Source: Phaeosaccion multiseriatum (taxonomy: Eukaryota > Ochrophyta, other classes). From it: 64,000 bases of DNA. A program made the position numbers and the translations under genes. The stretch's first letter is position 1. Each line of letters starts with the position of its first letter. The DNA lies in contig OZ218957.1 in NCBI GenBank assembly GCA_965112735.1, positions 310,001 to 374,000 of the forward strand. Direction: 5' to 3'. A model generated the notes under the pieces. That model saw only the letters and a program-made list of their open reading frames with translations, did no database searches and had not been told where the DNA came from. Positions 21,856 to 33,440 of the stretch are shown here, piece by piece.

Positions 21856-23056
21856 TGCTGCGCAGAGGGGCGGGAACGCTAGGGGCGGCGAACAAGACGG
21901 CTCCTCTCTCAGCCACTCATCACTCATCGACGGCTCCTCTCTCAGCCGCTCATCACTCATCGACGGCTCTCGCAAGCAGCGACCCCTGCACCCCCACCAT
22001 CGCCTTGCAGGACAGGCAGAAGGCAGCAGACGGTATCGCAATGGCTGTGTGCGAGGGTGTTTGTGTTTGTTTGTGTGTGTGTGTGTGTGTGTGTGTGGTG
22101 TATGTACGTATGTGGTCAAGCTGTCACCACTGCTCTCTTTTGCACGCGCTGTGCTGTGCAGCTGACACCAAATCGAATCCATTTTGCCGCTTTTGACTCG
22201 CCGTATGGGTGGAGCTGAGGAGTATGGGGAAAACGGACCCTTACGTACACGCATCCTAACTGACACTTGACACCCTTCGGTAAACACTTAAGTAAGTATT
22301 ATACTTATAAAGGGAGCAATGCACTCACTTCTCTTTTCAGAAAGAAATAAAACTAAAATTCTGTCAGTCCTCCGCCCTCCCCACCCCCTATCCCCCTCAG
22401 CTCGCCTCTACTTCTAAGTACTCCCCCCCCTTCTCCATCTTCACCTCGGCTCCATCTTCACGCCATCTCTGTCCGCCATACAGCTGCCTCTCCGCTCAGC
22501 TAGCGGCGGCCACTTGAAGCACGGCCTCCTTCAGCTTCCACACCCTTCCAATCAGTCAGCCCCCCCTCCTCCCTCGGCTCTCCTCCTCCTGCAGCAGCGA
22601 CGAGCACCACTCAGCACCAGTCAGCACCACTCAGCACCAGTCAGCACCAGTCAGCACCAGTCAGCACCAGTCAGCACCAGTCATCACCAGTCAGCACCAG
22701 TCATCACCAGTCAGCACCAGTCAGCACCAGTCAACACCACTCAGCACCAGTCAGCACCAGTCATCACCAGTCAGCACCAGTCAGCACCAGTCATCACCAG
22801 TCAGCACCAGTCAGCACCAGTCAGCACCAGTCATCTCGACTCCCCTCCTCCTGCGGCAGCAAGCAGCTACCAGCGGCCACTTCAAGCCACGTCCTGGGGG
22901 GAAGTACATGTAGTCAGAGCACGAAGTATGCACCAACGAGCAGCTGGCAGCCACTTGACGCATCTCCTTCCCCAATTCAACTTGCAGCGGCCCTCTCTTC
23001 CTCAGTATTTCGCAGTACTAATCAATCAATCAAGAGAAAGTTCAAGAACTGATCAA
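21676..23056. other. Intergenic region with CAG run and a 10 bp minisatellite
   Basis: No gene is supported. A CAG/CAA run occupies about 21789-21854, two 26-30 bp ACTCATCGACGGCTC repeats about 21915-21970, and roughly 22 tandem CAGCACCAGT/CATCACCAGT 10-mers about 22605-22835. The latter produces Ser/Gln/His reading frames that should not be called as proteins. Confidence 0.8.
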
Positions 23057-23865
23057 TCAACTTGCAGCGGCCACCTCCAGCATCTCCTGCAGCTCCCCCG
23101 AGGAGTACATCTCCATGAGGATGTCCGCCCCCCCCACGAACTCCCCCGCGATGTAGAGCTGCGGGATGGTGGGCCATGAGCTGAACTCCTTCACGCCCAC
23201 CCTCACGCGCTCGTCGGCCAGCACATCCACCGTCTCGAACTCCACTCCCATGCTGAGGGGGAGGGGGAGGGGAGGGGTCAAGGGAGGGAGGGAGGGAGGG
23301 GAGGGAAAGAGAGAGGGTGGGAGGGGAGCGCAAGAGAGAGCGGGTCGTTCCAAGTCATTCGTCCGTCCGTCAGTCAGTCACTCGTGCACCCTCCTCACCC
23401 GACTCACTTCTGCAGGATGGCGACGCACGTGCCGGAGTAGCCGCACTGCGGCATGAGCTTGTTTCCCTTCATGAATAGGAGGATTGTGTGCGCTTCCACA
23501 AGAGCCGCAATTTTCTCCTGCGTGGCTGCAGCAGCGTAATCGAATTCGTCGTCATCATCGCCCGCGGTGGAAAAGTCGGAGGACATGCGCAGGGGGGCGG
23601 GTCCACTCGCGCGACACCGCTTGCGCCCTCCTCCTCTGGTGCTGGCCCTGGCCAGGGCAGTCTCGCAGCATGACCAATTTCCGCTGCTAGTGTGCCTCGG
23701 CAAGTTCGCCGTTGCTGTCGCTGCCGTAGCTTCTACTCGCCGCGTCGGATCACTACCGCTGATTGCACTGATTGCGTTCGCACCGGCGCTGCTGCTCACC
23801 AGGAAGGCTGCTGCCGAGTGGAGGGACAAGGAAAAAATCAAGCCCAATACAAAAGCCTTCATCAT
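23057..23865 (-). CDS. Monothiol glutaredoxin (CGYS type), probably plastid-targeted
   Basis: Two exons, 23865-23408 and 23252-23057, join in phase to 217 residues. The first three codons include two adjacent ATGs; the upstream one is used. The N-terminus ([19 protein letters not shown]) is a signal peptide ending in AAAF, followed by a Ser/Thr/Arg-rich transit-like stretch and an acidic linker. The glutaredoxin domain (about residues 112-215) has [20 protein letters not shown], then [21 protein letters not shown]. Both are signatures of the Grx4/Grx5/GrxS14 class that carries and transfers [2Fe-2S] clusters using glutathione. The active site reads CGYS where the family norm is CGFS, a conservative change. 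Role in plastid iron-sulfur delivery is inferred from the leader. Confidence 0.9.
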
Positions 23866-23969
23866 CAAACCCTTTCAGAACAAAGTCGCGCCCCCTATTG
23901 TTCTCCCTACGCACTACAGCTGACCAATGGATGGGCGTGGGACGTCTCCCAACAAGCCAAGAGAGTTGA

Positions 23970-24010
23970 TTGCACACCCTTAAGTGCCATCTATGGTTGT
24001 CTAAAAGTAA
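23970..24010 (-). pseudogene. Relic of the 5' end of an ankyrin-like gene
   Basis: These 41 bases match 58570-58610 with about four differences. The latter covers the start codon and immediate upstream of the intact ankyrin-like gene at 57502-58590. Only this fragment remains here, so it looks like the end of a degraded or truncated duplicate. Confidence 0.5.
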
Positions 24011-24287
24011 TGGCTCACCGCCCCGGGGAACTTAGCCCCCGAGGCTCGTATCCCTCCGATGCGTCAATTCTCCCCATCGGAACAAAGTTGATACCAGCCA
24101 GGATCCTGTGTCGGATCGATCGTTCGTGTCGGGCCCGCTGAAAGAGAGAGCTGAGGCAAACACCACGGGCGGGAAACTTCAATTCGTTCTGCCGACTCAT
24201 AGATTTATGTGCAAGAACTGCACATGTGTAAGCATGCGTGTATGTGCAGGTCGCCACATCCAGCGGGGTAGGGCCCGAGCCCACAAA

Positions 24288-24491
24288 TCGGGCCCCCGCG
24301 AGGTTTCTCTGCCCCCCGATAAGCAGAAGAAGCCAGAGGCGGCCTGCGGCCGAAAGCCGAGAAGCCAGAGGCGGCCTAACAGCCGAGAAGCCGAGAAGCC
24401 AGCGCTGACCTGCGGCCAGAAGCCCGAAGCCCGGAGGGGGCTACGGCCAATCGAAGAAGCCCGGAGCCAGAGAAACCTCGCGGGGGGTCGA
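24288..24491. mobile_element. MITE family B copy 1, 204 bp, with 6 bp target duplication
   Basis: The ends are inverted repeats sharing CCCCGCGAGGTTTCTCTG after a variable TCG start. Direct repeats CACAAA flank it at 24282-24287 and 24492-24497. The interior has several GAAGCCAGAGGCGGCC-like sub-repeats and no coding capacity. A second copy lies at 37438-37692. Confidence 0.85.
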
Positions 24492-24831
24492 CACAAAGGC
24501 TCAAAGGGCGGCAGCGAAGGATGCAGTGGCAATGCACACGCAACGGTGCTTGACGGGGGCTCCTCCCCCTGAATCTCTGCGGGTGATGAAGCGCATCCAC
24601 GGTGGTGCCTCGCGTCAGCGTCACGGTCCCTCTGAGGAGGAATGCGGCCACTGCCTTGGTCTCATCGTCCAGGGCCGCTCCCAGACAGGCAGATAGACAG
24701 GCAGATAGACAGGCAGATAGACAGGCAGACAGACGGCTGGTGCTGGTGCGGGTGCTGGCCCAGGGGGGCTCAGGACCTTCCTCTGCAAGGCCCTTCCCTC
24801 CCCCTTCAGTCTTTCCTCACTGCTCAACTGC

Positions 24832-26542
24832 TCACCCTCCCCCCTGTCCCGGCTCCTCCTCCCCCTTCCTTGCCCCTCCAGCCTTGCGCATGACGTAAGC
24901 AAAGTACCCGAAACAGCCGCCGCCGCCTCCGTCCTCCTCCTCCTTCGTCACCTCGTGCGTGTCCAGTGCCCACCCATACGCCCCATCACCCCCCCTCTCT
25001 CCCCCGCTTGCGTCGAGGCTGTCGGCTTGCCCCTGACCTATGCAGTGCCGGGCGTGGTGGCCGTTGAGGTACTTGGTTCTGAAGTGGGGCTGCGCGAAAG
25101 AGATCTGCACAAACACACCCCCGGGCTTGAGCACCTGCAGTGCAGCACACATTGCATAGGCCAAGGCCGAACAAGGTTGAGCTCGTGACAGTCTGGGTCG
25201 GACTCGTCCCCTTCCTCTCCTCCGAGAGCAAATCGATAGTCCTCTCAGGCCAATATCGATGAAAGAGTCTCATGAAAGCCTCCGAAGATCGATCAAGAGC
25301 CTCCAGTTGCCCACCGGGGCCCACCCAGCCCCCCCGGAGCGACGGACGTAGCGCGCACGCACGCACGCACCCACGCATGACTTACTCACCCTGTTGACGC
25401 TGCTGCACATTTGGTGAGCCCTTTGCACCACGCTTGTGTCGGGTTGCCACACAGAGCCCTCGTCCACCATTAAAGCGTCCATCGCAGCCTTGTCCAGCAC
25501 AGAGGCGAAGCTGCTTGGGGGGGGGAGGGGAGGGGAGGGGCCCAAGGAGGAGCAGCAGGTCGAGCAGAGGTGCCCGACACAGGACTGGCATATGAGAGAC
25601 TGGCTGACTGACAGACTGGGTGCATGCTCTCTCTCTGGGCTCCCTTTTCTGCTCTCTCTCCCTCTGTCTTCGGATCTCTCTCTCTCTCTTGTCTCTCTTT
25701 TACGCTTCCTCCCTTTCTCCCCCGCTGTGGACCTCTCCCTCCGTCCCTGCCCCTCTCTCGTTCCCACCATCCCCGTCTCCCTCTCTCTCCCTCCCCTCTC
25801 TCTCCTCTCCCCTACCTCTCGTCTGGGTACTGCTCTAGGCTCAGCATGTCCGCCACTTCCCACGAGAGCCCTTCCCGGGGGGGCGTCCTTTGCTTCATAG
25901 CCTCAATGACCACCTCTGAGTAGTCCGTGGACACCACCCTCTCGAAGCCGTCGGAGGTGAGGTCCAGAGAGAAGCTCGAGTTGCCGCAGCCCACCACCAG
26001 GCATGGGCCTTGCTTGTCTACGCAGGAGTCCAGCACGCCCCTGTGGCGAGGAGGGGAGAAAGAGAAAGAGAAAGGCAAAGGAGCACAATCAACGAGGGGC
26101 AGCAAGGACCACGCCGAGAGGGATACGGGTACACTCCTGGCGTGTCGGTATGGAGAGAAGGACTCAAGTGGGACGGATGCGAGTGTGGAGGGTGTGCTGC
26201 AACTCACTTGACGTGCCGGTAGCTAAGCAACCACTCGTAGCTCTCCTCCTCTGCGAAGCGCTTCTCCCAGTACTGCGTTTAATAGAAGAGGAAGCAGTGG
26301 GTTCAGGCTTGCCAAAGAAATAATGAAGCCTTCAATGGGCATTGCATTGCAGGCTCGTATAAAATATATCTTCCTTCGTTCTTCCGTACCTCTTTCTTGC
26401 CGTATTGTTTGTTGTCCTCCTGCTCCTCCACACCGTCTTCGCCAGTGCTCCCTGAAGCTCGACCTGCAGCTCCCGCCGCTTCTGCTAGGGCTTCATCTGT
26501 TTCCACTTCATCTACTGTATTCCCCACGCTTTCTTCAGCCAT
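24832..26542 (-). CDS. EEF1A lysine methyltransferase 4-like SAM-dependent methyltransferase
   Basis: Five exons, 26542-26390, 26272-26208, 26040-25816, 25510-25390 and 25134-24832, join in phase to 288 residues. An acidic N-terminus precedes YWEKRFAEEESYEWLLSY, the motif that opens the EEF1AKMT4 (ECE2 methyltransferase) and METTL13-type domain. SAM-binding motif I is CLVVGCGNSSFSLDL. STDYSEVVIEAM is the acidic loop, ASVLDKAAMDALM matches the (E/D)KGTLDAL motif, and VLKPGGVFVQISFAQPHFRT matches the LVPGGRF...APHFRT region. The family methylates lysine on translation elongation factor 1A in the cytosol. The C-terminal tail after YVMRK is Gly/Glu-rich and not conserved. The enzyme class is well supported; the exact substrate lysine is inferred from homology. 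Confidence 0.88.
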
Positions 26543-26704
26543 TAGAGGACAGAGGGGAGGGAGGAAGGGGGAAGGAGGTGGGAGAGAGGGAGAAGAGAGA
26601 TTGGAGAGGATATGTGGATGGCAGTGGAAGGCCTCCTCCTCTCTCTCTCTTGAATCCTCTTGTGCTCCCGTTCCTCATCCTTCACGGAGAGTAGCCGGAT
26701 AAAC
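26543..26704. promoter_or_regulatory. Divergent spacer between methyltransferase and TMEM35-like genes
   Basis: The start codons of the two genes are only 162 bp apart on opposite strands, so the region must hold both promoters. It is GAGAGG-rich and no defined element is recognised. Confidence 0.45.
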
Positions 26705-28116
26705 ATGTCTTGGTGCTGTAGACTCCAGGCGCTGAGCAAGCCCGTGTTGTCCTTGTTCCTCCTGTGCAGCGGGGTAAGGACGCTGGTGGTTCTTCCCCTC
26801 TCCTCTCGCTCCTCCTGTTCTTCTTCTTCCCCCTCTGGGTGTCATCCTCCTCCTCCTCCTCCTGCTCCCCGTCTTGCACCATCACCTCCTCCTCCTGCTG
26901 CTGCTCCTCCTTAACATCAGTCTGCCCCTCCTCCTCAACTTCAGTCTCTTCCTCCTTCTGCTCTTCCTCCCTCTCCTCCTCCTCCTCCTCCTCCTCCCAC
27001 TCAACTCCTCCTCCTCCTCCTCCCCCTCCTCCTCGTTAAGGTGACCAAGCTCAATCCCAAGTTTGCGGGCGATGGACTGCACAACTACCTTGTCAACCGC
27101 TACCGATCGAACCTCAAGCCGCTGTGGGTCGAAGCTACGGGTGTTGAATTTGATGCGGACGACGTGAGGGAGATGGTGGCCACGTGAGTAGCAGTACGAG
27201 AGGAATCACGCCGCTCCGGTGGTTGGGAAGGTGCTCAGGAAAAGGTGTTGGCCGGAAAGAAGGCCAAGGCAGGCGCTCATCTGCGTGAGCCAGCCCGGGC
27301 CGAAGCCCATGCGAGGCACCTCGGCACTCACTCTTTTCGTGCGCCTTTGTACAGGGTGGAGCTGGTTGGCGCGTTCCTGCTGTTCGTGCCGGCGCTATCC
27401 TCAGGAGTACTTGTCCTCTTGTCCGCCATGATGCTCACCTCGCTCTACGCGCACGTAAGTCGTGTGTCAGGGCCTTGACTCTTCTGCTGTGCACCCTCCC
27501 CTCCCCTCCCCTCCCCTCCCCTCCTCTCCTCTCCTCTCCTCTCTGGTCATCACTCGCCAGCTTGACGCCTCTCCATGCCCCCCTCCCCGCTGCCCCTACC
27601 CCCTTGCCCCTCTCCGTGTAGTCTGAATTGGGCGAGACAGGGGTGGACATGGCGACTCCTCTGCTGATGCTCGCGTGCTGTGTAGGCGCCGCCCTCCAGG
27701 GACAGCGAAAGCCCTCGGTCTGCAAGGCACAAGCACAGGGGCAGTCTCGGCCCGCCAAGGGACAGGTGCAGGTGAGGGAGGAGGGGGAAGGACGCCAGGC
27801 AAGAAGGCCAGGCCAGTCCTGTGGGGGGTGGGTAGGGGGAGGGGAGGCTCACGTGTCTGCTATCCATATGGTGCCTTCTCCCGCGCCCCTCGTATCATGG
27901 CCTCTTACGCCCCCCACCCTTGGCTCTCTGTGTCTCTCCTTGCCCCTCTGACCCCTGCTTTCTGCGTGTATTTACTCCAATACTCTGCTGCTCTGGTCTG
28001 CTGTCCTCTGCCCATATGCCTTTACTCTGGCTCTGGTGGCATGCTGTCCTCCCTGTCTCTTTTGTTGTGGCTCTTTTGCCGTCGTCAAGTCGCGAACGAA
28101 CAAGAAGGGCAACTGA
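26705..28116 (+). CDS. TMEM35/DoxX-like four-helix membrane protein
   Basis: Five exons, 26705-26773, 27041-27183, 27355-27454, 27622-27771 and 28090-28116, join in phase to 162 residues, close to the size of animal TMEM35 (about 167). The first helix (LSKPVLSLFLLCSG) leads into VTKLNPKFAGDGLHNYL, matching the G-x-x-K-L-x-P motif of this family. The second and third helices (VELVGAFLLFVPALSSGVLVLL, SAMMLTSLYAH) and a fourth (MATPLLMLACCVGAALQG) follow. The tail is basic (SRTNKKGN), like an ER-retrieval type end. Animal members (NACHO) are ER assembly chaperones; the wider DoxX family has varied roles, so function here is open. Introns 1 and 4 are filled with TCC- and CT-rich sequence. Confidence 0.7.
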
Positions 28117-28517
28117 GAAGAATGAGAACGAGAAGGGTACGGGAGAAGAATGAGAAGGCCCGGTGGGGACAGGACTGCTGGTGTGCATGCAGCAGCAGCA
28201 GCAGCAGCAGCAGCAGCTGGCAACAGACAGACTGACTGACAGTGACTGACTGACTGACTTGCTGAGAACCGCCCCCCCCCCTTCTGGCGCCTCGACGCGT
28301 TTGAAGGGGTGAGTGTCGAGTGAGGCAGGCGGGAGAGAATGTGTCCACCAGGTCGACAAGAGAAGAAGGGGGTAGAGAGAGAGAGTGTACATAAAAAAAA
28401 AAAAAGGAGGAGGGAGCGGGGACAAAAAAACGAGACTGAAACTGAAACTGGATCGCTGACGAGGTGAGCCGATGATTTAACAGAGCGTAATAAGACATAT
28501 AAGACGCGAATACAGAG
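28117..28517. other. Intergenic spacer, no gene seen
   Basis: Contains an eight-unit CAG run (about 28190-28216), a short TGAC repeat (about 28225-28260) and an A-run (about 28392-28405). The stretch before the GNAT start is AT-richer, as expected for a promoter. Confidence 0.55.
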
Positions 28518-29644
28518 ATGAGGGTTTGGTTACTGCTTCTCGCCCTCCAGGCGCTTGCGAGCCAGGAAGTTGCTTCTGCCTTTGTCGTCAGTAGCAACAG
28601 CATCTGTAGAAACAGCTTTGACGGGCGGCCAGGCGCAGGGCATGGTGTGCCTCGGAGCACCAGCAGTCAGGGGAGGACGAGCGTAGCTACGCTGTCTATG
28701 CTTCAGGTGATCGATATTTTCTTGATTGTTTGTTGATCTGCTGTGTGAACTGTGGACAAGTCCTGCAAGGGAGAGGAGAGAGTGTTCTTCCTCTACGTCT
28801 GCCTGCCTGACCTCTGATGTGCCTCTATGCGCGTCAGATTAAGCCCCTGGAGGTGGCGGAGGCTTCAAGTGTGGCCAACTTCTTCGTGAACAGCTTTTGG
28901 GCCTCCGGCGGTATCACCCCCGGCCAAGCTAACAGGCTGGCCAAGGAGCAGGCCTTGGACCTCAAGAGGAAGTACTCCCCGCCCATGAGGGGCCAGAAGA
29001 AGGCAAGTAGGGCATTAAGCCTCGTCGATAGAGTGCCAATGGTCGCGCTCCTCATTCTGTTCCACCCCAGAACGGTCCATGGCCCGCCTCTCCCTCTTCC
29101 TCTCACCCGCTCTGCTCACGGTGCCTACTACATGTGTCCACTACAGGCGCAGGGGGTGTTCCTCGTGGCAACGGACAAAGAGGACTCGTACGTGGGCTGC
29201 GCGGGGGTGGACGTGGGGCCCGTGGGCTACGAGGTGACAGGGCTGCAGCAGGTATGGTAGGGTGGGGTAGGTGGAGTGCATTGGGGGCATTGACGGGGTC
29301 GCTGCTTGGGGTGCGAGAGAAGCCGTCTGCCTCAGAGCGATATGATGCCGCTTTCACCGCTTGGAGATGCACCGCCTGACGCTTCTCCCCCCATCTCCCC
29401 CCTCTTGATGTATGTGTGTGTGTGTGCGCGCGTGTACATGTCCGTAGCTGCGGGCGGACGAGGCCCGGCCCCGGCCTTTGTTGTCCAACGTGACGGTGTC
29501 CTTCAAGGCGCGCAGGAAAGGCGTGGCCAAGAAGCTTGTCAGGGAGTGCGAGAAGACTGTCAAGGTCAGTGGGCAGGCACGGAGGAGGAGGAGGAGCGCC
29601 CGCCTTGGTGCCTCTCTCTCCACACTGCTGAGCTCCTCTGCCTG

Positions 29645-29681
<37 letters not shown>

Positions 29682-29848
29682 CATGCGTGGTTCTGCAGGA
29701 GTGGGGCTTCGACGAGATGACCTTGCTGGTGCGGGAGGACAACAAGGCCGCTGTGCGCCTCTACAAGAAGCTCGGCTACAAGACGCTCTCCAAAAACCCC
29801 TACGGCAAGACCCTCAAGGTGTGTGTGTGCGTGTGTGTGTGTGTGTGG

Positions 29849-29879
<31 letters not shown>

Positions 29880-30112
29880 GGTGGGTGTGTGTGTGTGTGA
29901 GTGAACAGTGTGTGCGTGGGCTTGCTCGGTCCCTTTCTGATGTGTCCTTTCACGCACTCACGCACGCACCCACCCAACCCCTCCCCCTTCCTGTGTTCCT
30001 GCCCTGGAAGGTGACTCCTTCGTCGCTGCAGAATGTACCCTGCACGACTGTCTTCATGCGTAAGAGCCTGAGCGGCCCCTTGGAGTCAATATTGGAGCTC
30101 TTCGGACAGTGA
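28518..30112 (+). CDS. GNAT-family N-acetyltransferase, probably plastid-targeted
   Basis: Six exons, 28518-28706, 28838-29002, 29147-29251, 29448-29564, 29699-29818 and 30011-30112, are all in phase and encode 265 residues. The N-terminus is a signal peptide ending ASAFVV (MRVWLLLLALQALASQEVASAF), a plastid-leader hallmark of algae with red-derived complex plastids. The acetyltransferase domain contains LLSNVTVSFKARRKGVAKKL, where RRKGVA is the acetyl-CoA pyrophosphate loop (Q/R-x-x-G-x-G/A). The later helix-strand unit EDNKAAVRLYKKLGYK is typical of GNATs. It resembles plant plastid GNATs that acetylate protein N-termini and lysines; substrate is inferred. Intron 2 starts with GC instead of GT (29003). 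Confidence 0.88.
29819..29905. repeat. GT-rich microsatellite at a 5' splice site
   Basis: The last intron of the GNAT gene begins directly with (GT)n, so the donor GTGTGT is embedded in the repeat. Confidence 0.9.
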
Positions 30113-31230
30113 TGATGAGGGGAAGGCTCTGACTGCATCGCAGCGTGCAAAAGGGCCTACTACGTAACTACTACGTAGAGGACACAATTGGAGGAATGGG
30201 CACTCCTTATCTGGAGGGCCTCTGACAGTTTCGCCAATGGAACTGAAACGCATCATCCGCGATACACCACACTCATCCGAGCGCGCCCCTTGGGGTCCCT
30301 CCGAGCGCGCCCCTTGGGGTCCCTCTGTGGCTTGGGCCTCTTCGGTGTCCATTGTCCATTGGCGAGAGAGATAGAGAGAAGCGGAGCAGGTCCTCCTTTG
30401 GAGGGCTGAGGGCAGACGGCAGCAGAAGGCTGAGGGCGAAGGGCCGAGGGGCGCAGGAGGGTGGAGGCGGGTGATGCCGCCTCCACTTACCTTCCACTGC
30501 CTTCCATGGGCCCTGACCCAAGCAGTGCAGGTGCTGTATCACCAAGTGCCTTGGCTGCCCGGCGGTACCAATCGGTCGGGAGAGGGCTGCAGAGTGTGCT
30601 GACGTTTATGTCAGTGGGAGGGCCCGAGGCACTTAGACGGTTGGCGTGCGTGGTGGTGTCAATACAGACACACACACACACGCACACACACACATGCTTT
30701 GATGTAGGCAAGAGGGCGAACGAGAGAGACAGACGGCTGCCCCTAAAGCTACGATACAGATACAGGTTCACAGATGGAAGAGACGAAGCACCACCTAGTG
30801 AACTAGCATATCCCCTCGCGGAGGGTGCAGGTGTATGGGTATGGGTGAGCAGTTCAACATGGTGGGGTCGACATTCGTTTGAAGTGCCTGTCGAAGGGGT
30901 GGCAGTAGATGTAACGGCTTCTTGCTTCGGCACTGGCTTGCCGCTGAAGGGCTGAACCCCATTCTTAATTAAAGCATATATGAATATTTGAATGGGTTGT
31001 TCATTGCGTTATTACGGCCAGAGCAGCGGGTGAGGCGGTTCATGCTGATTTCCTCTCTCTCTCGCCTCTCTCGAGGTGCATTACTTCGGGTTTCACTCAA
31101 CCCCCCCTCCCCCTCTTGATGCAAGTCAAGACCGGGCTGACCCACACGCTCGAGAAAAAGGTAGCCACGGGCCAGCGCGACGCACTCACATGCTTTCGCA
31201 GCCCCCCCGTGCCTCTGTTCACACAAGACC
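30113..31230. other. Intergenic region between convergent genes, no gene seen
   Basis: About 1.1 kb between the GNAT and AND-1 3' ends. A 24 bp direct duplication containing GAGCGCGCCCCTTGGGGTCC occurs at about 30277-30322, and a short CA repeat near 30666-30692. Open frames are short and low-complexity. Confidence 0.6.
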
Positions 31231-31695
31231 TCACACGACGCCCTTGTTTGCCTTTGACCTCCCACGGGCCTCCGCGGCGAAGGTGGTATTCCTCTGCAGC
31301 TTGGCCTTCTTGGGTCCCTTCTTGGGTCCCCCCCCCCCTCCCCCTCCTGCGGCTTCGCTGCGGATATCTCTGAGCACGTCGCCGCCCTTGCGCTTGCTGC
31401 CTGGCGTGTCGTCGCAGGCGAAGGGGTTGAGGCTGCGCCCCCCCTGGGGCGTGCCCCCCTGGGTCCTGCCCTTACCCACAGGAGAGTCGTCTTCATCGCC
31501 GGACGTGGTGGGCGACGCAGGGGCCTCCTCCCTCCCGTCTCGACCCCCCCTGGCCTTGCTACCCCTCCTCGCCTGGTGCGGTTCGTCCCCAGCCCCCTCC
31601 TCGTCCTCGTCCTCCTCCTCCTCCTCCTCCTCCTCGTCGTCGTCGCCACCGCCGTACCTCGGCCCGCCGCTCCTTGGTCCCTTGGCGCGCTGTGC

Positions 31696-31736
<41 letters not shown>

Positions 31737-33405
31737 GTTTGAGTTTGAGCTTCTTGTCCGCCTCGTGCCTGCGGGCGATGTCCGCGATGGGCCCCTCGGA
31801 CAAGCGCTTCGGCGCCCTTCCCCCGTAACCGCCATACCCGCCGCCCCCGTCGTCTCCCCCTCCCCCCTCCCCGTCCTCGTCCTCCTCGCCATCCCTCCTT
31901 TGCCTGTCCAGCAGCTGCTTGTGCACGGCCCCTGCCAGCCCCACAAGATTGTGCCTGTTGGCAAGCTGCACAGCGATGCCCAGCGCCTTGTCGAGCTGAA
32001 GACGCCCCGCCAGCTCCAGCGCCCTCAGCGGCTTCTCCAGGCGGCACGCCTTCTCGAACATTCGGATGGTGAGGCTGTCGAGCTTCGACTGCTGCACCAC
32101 CAACTGCTCCTCCAGCTCATCCTCCCCCAGCCCGTCCACCTGTGGGAAGAGAGAGATGGAGAGAATCGAGGGGGGATGGATTAGGACAGACGTGTGGATA
32201 GAGAGAATCGAGGGAGGATGTATTCGGGCAGATGTGTGGATAGAGAGAATCGAGGGGGGATGTATTTGGGCAGATGTGTGGATAGAGAGGGCCGCAGGAG
32301 GAGGGCCAAGCAGGAGGCGGGCATACATCCGGCCAGGCCAAGCAGAGCATCTTCACCTCATCACCTCATCAAATACCTTCCCTCTCACCTCCACCTGCCT
32401 CTCCACGCAGAGTTCCTTCTGCCGGATGCTCATGTTGCCGCTCAAGAAGGCCGCCTCGTACCCCCCCACGTCCTTTCCCTCCGAGGCAGGGTTCTTGAGC
32501 AGCAACAAGTCGAGCTCCAGCACGGTGAGCACGGGGCGGGGGAAGGTGGTAGGGTGCTCCTCCCCGCCCTTGAGCGTGACGCACACGAGCTGCCCGTTGA
32601 GTACCGCCACTGGCCAGGAGCGGTCGCTGTCGTTCCTGCGGGCGGCCACGGTGTCGAGGAGGGGGGTCCACTGATCACCGAAGGAGCGGCACAGCCCGGT
32701 GAGCACGCCTGAAGGAAGGAGCCGAGCAAAGCATTTGGCCCAGAGAAAGGCAAAGCAGTGAGTAGAGTCACAAACGACAGCGCAGGCAAAGTAGTAGGCA
32801 AACGGCAGTTGAGCAGCAGTGCCAGGGCGGCGGGGATAGGCAAGATGGCAGTGGATGGAGATGGCAGTGGATAGAGATGGTGGTACACTCAGTCAACAGG
32901 CCTCCGCACTCCGAACTCGTTGCTTGCTTCCTTCCCTCCGAGGTCGAAGGTCGAACCGAATGTCACGGTGAGTGAGGTCAAATGTCAAGATCGAATCTCT
33001 CTGAATCGAATGCCACTCTCGATCACTCACCAGCGGAGTCCATGCCCACGAGGGTTCGGTCGTCGCCAAATCCGAGCCACTCCAGCGTGGCCCCCGGGGA
33101 CAAGCTCAACGGCCCCTGCGCCAGCTGCCGCCCCCCGGGGACGTCAAGCAACTTGAAGGCTAGACCCTGCCCCATGCTAGCAGAGGGGCTATGGGCGTGG
33201 TAGACGAGGGCTAGGAGAGGTCCTGCCCCGCAGGAGGTCACCACCGGGCCAGGCAGGCACAGCACTGCCCCCTGCAGGCCCGAGGCGGTGAAGGTGCGCA
33301 CCAGGCCACGGGTGGTGCACGCGGCCACCCATCTGTACAAAGAGGAAGGACAACCGTGTACATGTTGGTCAGCCTTTCTCTCTCTCTCTCTCTCTCTCTC
33401 TCCCC

Positions 33406-33440
<35 letters not shown>

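Larger units (their letters stand above)
23866..24831. other. Intergenic region with a transposon and a gene relic
   Basis: The glutaredoxin and methyltransferase genes are separated by about 970 bp. Besides the ankyrin-gene relic (23970-24010) and MITE family B (24288-24491), it contains a short CAGGCAGATAGA repeat (about 24690-24735). No gene is supported. Confidence 0.7.

Noticed and set aside
22605-22835. Regularly spaced CAGCACCAGT repeats resembling a CRISPR array
   Set aside because: The units are directly adjacent with no unique spacers and the host is eukaryotic; this is a minisatellite.
30461-30955. Open frame of 164 codons downstream of the GNAT gene
   Set aside because: Low-complexity, crosses a CA repeat, no recognisable domain or splice context.
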